Below, piece after piece: positions 62,014-64,000 of a stretch of DNA of 64,000 bases. The notes under the pieces are model-generated. The model had not been told where the DNA came from, searched no databases, and worked only from the letters and a program-made list of their open reading frames with translations. A program made the position numbers and the translations under genes. Each line of letters opens with the position of its first letter. The stretch's first letter is position 1. This DNA is from Anaerolineales bacterium (GTDB lineage Bacteria; Chloroflexota; Anaerolineae; Anaerolineales; Villigracilaceae): positions 17,994 to 81,993 of the forward strand of contig JADZCC010000037.1 of the NCBI GenBank assembly GCA_020851785.1, read 5' to 3'.

Positions 62014-62478
62014 ATGCAACCGAATCTGCCAACCATTTTTTCCATTACTGAATCTGAAATTGACCTGAACGACTTATTGGCTCAAATTACGCTCCCCAGT
62101 TCCGGCGCGGCCGCAATTTTTACCGGCATGGTGCGCGGCGTAACCAGCCGCGACAACCCGCACGAGACGGTTTACCTGGAGTACGAAGCCTACGTTCCAA
62201 TGGCGGAAGCGAAGATGAAGCAAGTGGCCGCTGAAATCCGAGCGCGCTGGGATGTAATTGAAGGCATTGCCATTGTGCAAAGAATCGGGCGGCTGTACCC
62301 TAAAACGCCGACGGTGCTCATTGCCTGCACGGCGGCGCACCGCGATACGGGCGTGTTTGAAGCCGCGCGCTATGGGATTGATCGCCTCAAAGAGATTGTG
62401 CCAGTCTGGAAGAAGGAAGTGGGCCCGAACGGCGAGGAATGGATCGAAGGCGATTACATTCCCGGGGCGGGCGAGTAA
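62014..62478 (+). CDS. moaE: Molybdopterin synthase catalytic subunit
   Basis: 154 residues from the ATG at 62014, 16 bp after moaD. FTGMVRG, LEYEAYVPMAE, RIGRLYP and the end PVWKKEVGPNGEEWIEG contain the conserved lysines and arginines of the family. It adds two sulfurs to precursor Z to form molybdopterin. No ribosome site is clear. The 143-bp gap to fabF shows no further gene. Confidence 0.95.
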   Translation: MQPNLPTIFSITESEIDLNDLLAQITLPSSGAAAIFTGMVRGVTSRDNPHETVYLEYEAYVPMAEAKMKQVAAEIRARWDVIEGIAIVQRIGRLYPKTPTVLIACTAAHRDTGVFEAARYGIDRLKEIVPVWKKEVGPNGEEWIEGDYIPGAGE

Positions 62479-62621
62479 AAGCTACAGCGTGGCGAATGTT
62501 TATTTTGGGCGCTCAGGCCAGGGCTTAGTAAGGCGCGGGTTTTGCGTCACGGAAGCGAAGCCTTGGGGTTTTATGTAACGCACCATTTTGCTAAAGTCAT
62601 AATAATCTATTTGGAGGAAGA

Positions 62622-63857
62622 ATGCAGGAACGGATCGTGATTACAGGCATGGGGACTGTGAACCCCTTGGGATTGAGCGTGAAGGAAAGTTGGCAGAATG
62701 TGATTGCGGGCAGAACGGGCGTGGGGCCGATTACTGTTTTTGATTCTCATGCAGTGGGCTTGCAGGTGCATATTGCGGCGGAAGTGAAAAACTTTGCGCC
62801 GGAAAATTATATGGATGCAAAGGAAGCCCGTCGCCGCGACCGGTTTGAGCAATTTGCGGTGGCCGCCGCGCGGGAAGCCCTGCACAGTTCGGGGCTAAAA
62901 ATCACCGAGGCGAACGCCGGCCGCATTGGCGCGATCATCTCCTCCGCGATTGGCGGGCTGACCTCTTTGCAGGAATCGATTATTACCAATCACGAAGTGG
63001 GCCCGCGCAAAGTCAGCCCGTTCTTCATCCCCATGTTGATGGCCAACGGCGGGGCTGGGATGACCGCGATTGAATTTGGAATTAAAGGCCCGTGCTTTTC
63101 GGTGGCTTCGGCGTGCGCTTCCGGCGCGGATGGCATTGGCACGGCTTTGATGATGTTACGCTCCGGGATGATTGACGCGGCTTTTACCGGCGCGGCGGAA
63201 TGCACCTTAACTTCAACCGGCGTAGCGGCGTTTGACCGCGTGGGCGCAACTTCTCGCAGGAGCGAGTTCACGCCTCAGCCTTTTGACAAGGAACGCGACG
63301 GGCTGGTGATGGGCGAAGGCGCGGCGGTCTTTGTCATTGAGCGTGAAACGGACGCGAAAAAACGCGGCGCGACGATCTTCGCCGAGTTGGCCGGGTACGG
63401 CGCCACAGCCGACGCCTACCATGTGACTGCCCCTCACGAACATGGCGCGGGCGGCGCGGCGGCCATCCGCATGGCGTTAGAGTCGGCCAAAGCCAACCCG
63501 GACGAAGTGGGCTACATCAACGCGCATGGCACTGGCACTTTGTTAAATGACCAGTCTGAAACGCGGGCGATCAAGGCCGCGTTTGGCGAACAGGCGTATA
63601 AAATCCCGATCTCCTCCACCAAGTCCATGACTGGCCACATGATGGGCGCGACGGGCGCTTTGGAAATCATCTTCTGTGTGAACGCCCTGCGCGAGGGCAT
63701 TTTGCCGCCGACGATTAATTACCGCACGCCCGACCCGGAATGCGACCTGGATTACATCCCCAATCAGGCGCGCGAGGCAAAGATCAATCTGGCGATCAGC
63801 AATGCCTTTGGCTTTGGCGGTCATAACGCAGTGCTGGCGGTGCGAAAGTATTCGTAA
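62622..63857 (+). CDS. fabF: Beta-ketoacyl-ACP synthase II
   Basis: 411 residues. Catalytic C165 (SVASACASGAD), H302 (NAHGTGT), K334 and H339 (KSMTGHMMGATG) match FabF. It elongates acyl-ACP by condensation with malonyl-ACP. GGAGG lies 5-6 bases before the ATG. It stands away from acpP and no other fatty acid gene is near. A pathway other than bulk fatty acid synthesis is possible but not indicated. Confidence 0.95.
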   Translation: MQERIVITGMGTVNPLGLSVKESWQNVIAGRTGVGPITVFDSHAVGLQVHIAAEVKNFAPENYMDAKEARRRDRFEQFAVAAAREALHSSGLKITEANAGRIGAIISSAIGGLTSLQESIITNHEVGPRKVSPFFIPMLMANGGAGMTAIEFGIKGPCFSVASACASGADGIGTALMMLRSGMIDAAFTGAAECTLTSTGVAAFDRVGATSRRSEFTPQPFDKERDGLVMGEGAAVFVIERETDAKKRGATIFAELAGYGATADAYHVTAPHEHGAGGAAAIRMALESAKANPDEVGYINAHGTGTLLNDQSETRAIKAAFGEQAYKIPISSTKSMTGHMMGATGALEIIFCVNALREGILPPTINYRTPDPECDLDYIPNQAREAKINLAISNAFGFGGHNAVLAVRKYS

Positions 63858-63914
63858 AGGCTCCTGTTTTTTCAATATGGTTTTTGCAAAGTCGCTTGAC
63901 AAAAGGTAGAAAAT

Positions 63915-63971
63915 AAGATCCTTCTCGGTAGAATTGCAAGTGAGGACAAGCAAAAAGCCGAGGAGGATCTT
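63915..63971 (+). promoter_or_regulatory. 14-bp hairpin covering the ribosome site of the last gene
   Basis: AAGATCCTTCTCGG (63915-63928) pairs fully, with one G-U, with CCGAGGAGGATCTT (63958-63971). The right arm contains the GAGGAGGA ribosome site, 3 bases from the ATG. TTGACA at 63896 is a possible -35 but no matching -10 is clear. It could be a translational switch or the end of a mobile element. Confidence 0.55.
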
Positions 63972-63974
63972 GAA

Positions 63975-64000
63975 ATGGAGTATAGCACGGTTGGGAAGGA
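63975..64000 (+). CDS. Start of an unknown gene (8 codons visible)
   Basis: ATG at 63975 preceded by GAGGAGGA; the peptide is MEYSTVGK. The wording resembles the front of molybdenum hydroxylase large subunits (xanthine dehydrogenase/CoxL type, which often begin with a VGK phrase), and moaCDE lies nearby. Eight residues cannot settle it; a transposase is the main alternative. Confidence 0.4.

Noticed and set aside
62479..62621. A small gene between moaE and fabF
   Set aside because: The frames are short with no ribosome site. The text looks like degenerate intergenic DNA with a GTAACGCACC repeat word.

Overview
The window reads as chromosome of a member of the Chloroflexota, most likely class Anaerolineae. 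This is inferred from gene content: many membrane GAF-domain sensors, lipoproteins with Pro/Thr-rich linkers, an NBR1-type Ig-like surface protein, an Agl23-type GT39 protein fused to NHL repeats, type 2 IPP isomerase and an outward Ser/Thr kinase. No rRNA or other decisive marker is present.

Region 1 (1-30668, all minus strand) looks like one operon of over 30 kb. Read in its direction of transcription it holds two stand-alone receiver proteins, twelve paralogous membrane sensors, one orphan NMT1-like substrate-binding lipoprotein placed among them, a ParA ATPase, and a further gene cut by the window edge. Gaps between genes run from an 8-bp overlap to 37 bp. The sensors vary in their input part (six-helix membrane block, dCache, helical bundle, HAMP) but share one strongly conserved GAF domain, a degenerate second GAF-like unit and a roughly 40-residue C-terminal module. 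None has a histidine kinase, cyclase, methyl-accepting or other known output domain. This is the strongest candidate here for an undescribed system: a ParA-linked array of outputless sensors.

Region 2 (30740-49072) is mostly core genome: tRNA-Gly; a minus-strand unit with polyprenyl diphosphate synthase, a HAD hydrolase, two surface proteins and IPP isomerase; divergent acpP with a consensus promoter that holds a palindrome; sucCD; the GT39-NHL membrane protein; rlmN; an Ig-like surface protein; a phosphodiesterase lipoprotein; a HAD-IIA phosphatase; a DUF1028 protein; clpP; tig; and tRNA-Leu.

Region 3 (49073-56100) is accessory and rich in repeats. It has a small conserved gene, a SET-domain protein with an inverted repeat in its leader, a CHAT protease-NB-ARC-TPR protein with an amber codon at codon 16 of its apparent reading frame, a coding remnant, a GIY-YIG protein, a zinc-ribbon and membrane protein pair, and a tyrosine recombinase. 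Four GTCATTGCGAG-type palindromic repeats lie between these genes.

Region 4 (56139-64000) carries a class IV aminotransferase with an in-frame palindromic insertion, an 811-residue orphan protein followed by a broken Ser/Thr kinase gene, moaC-moaD-moaE, a FabF-type ketosynthase, and the first codons of a gene whose ribosome-binding site lies in a 14-bp hairpin. Several genes in this region have TATAAT 6-8 bp before the ATG, which suggests leaderless mRNAs.
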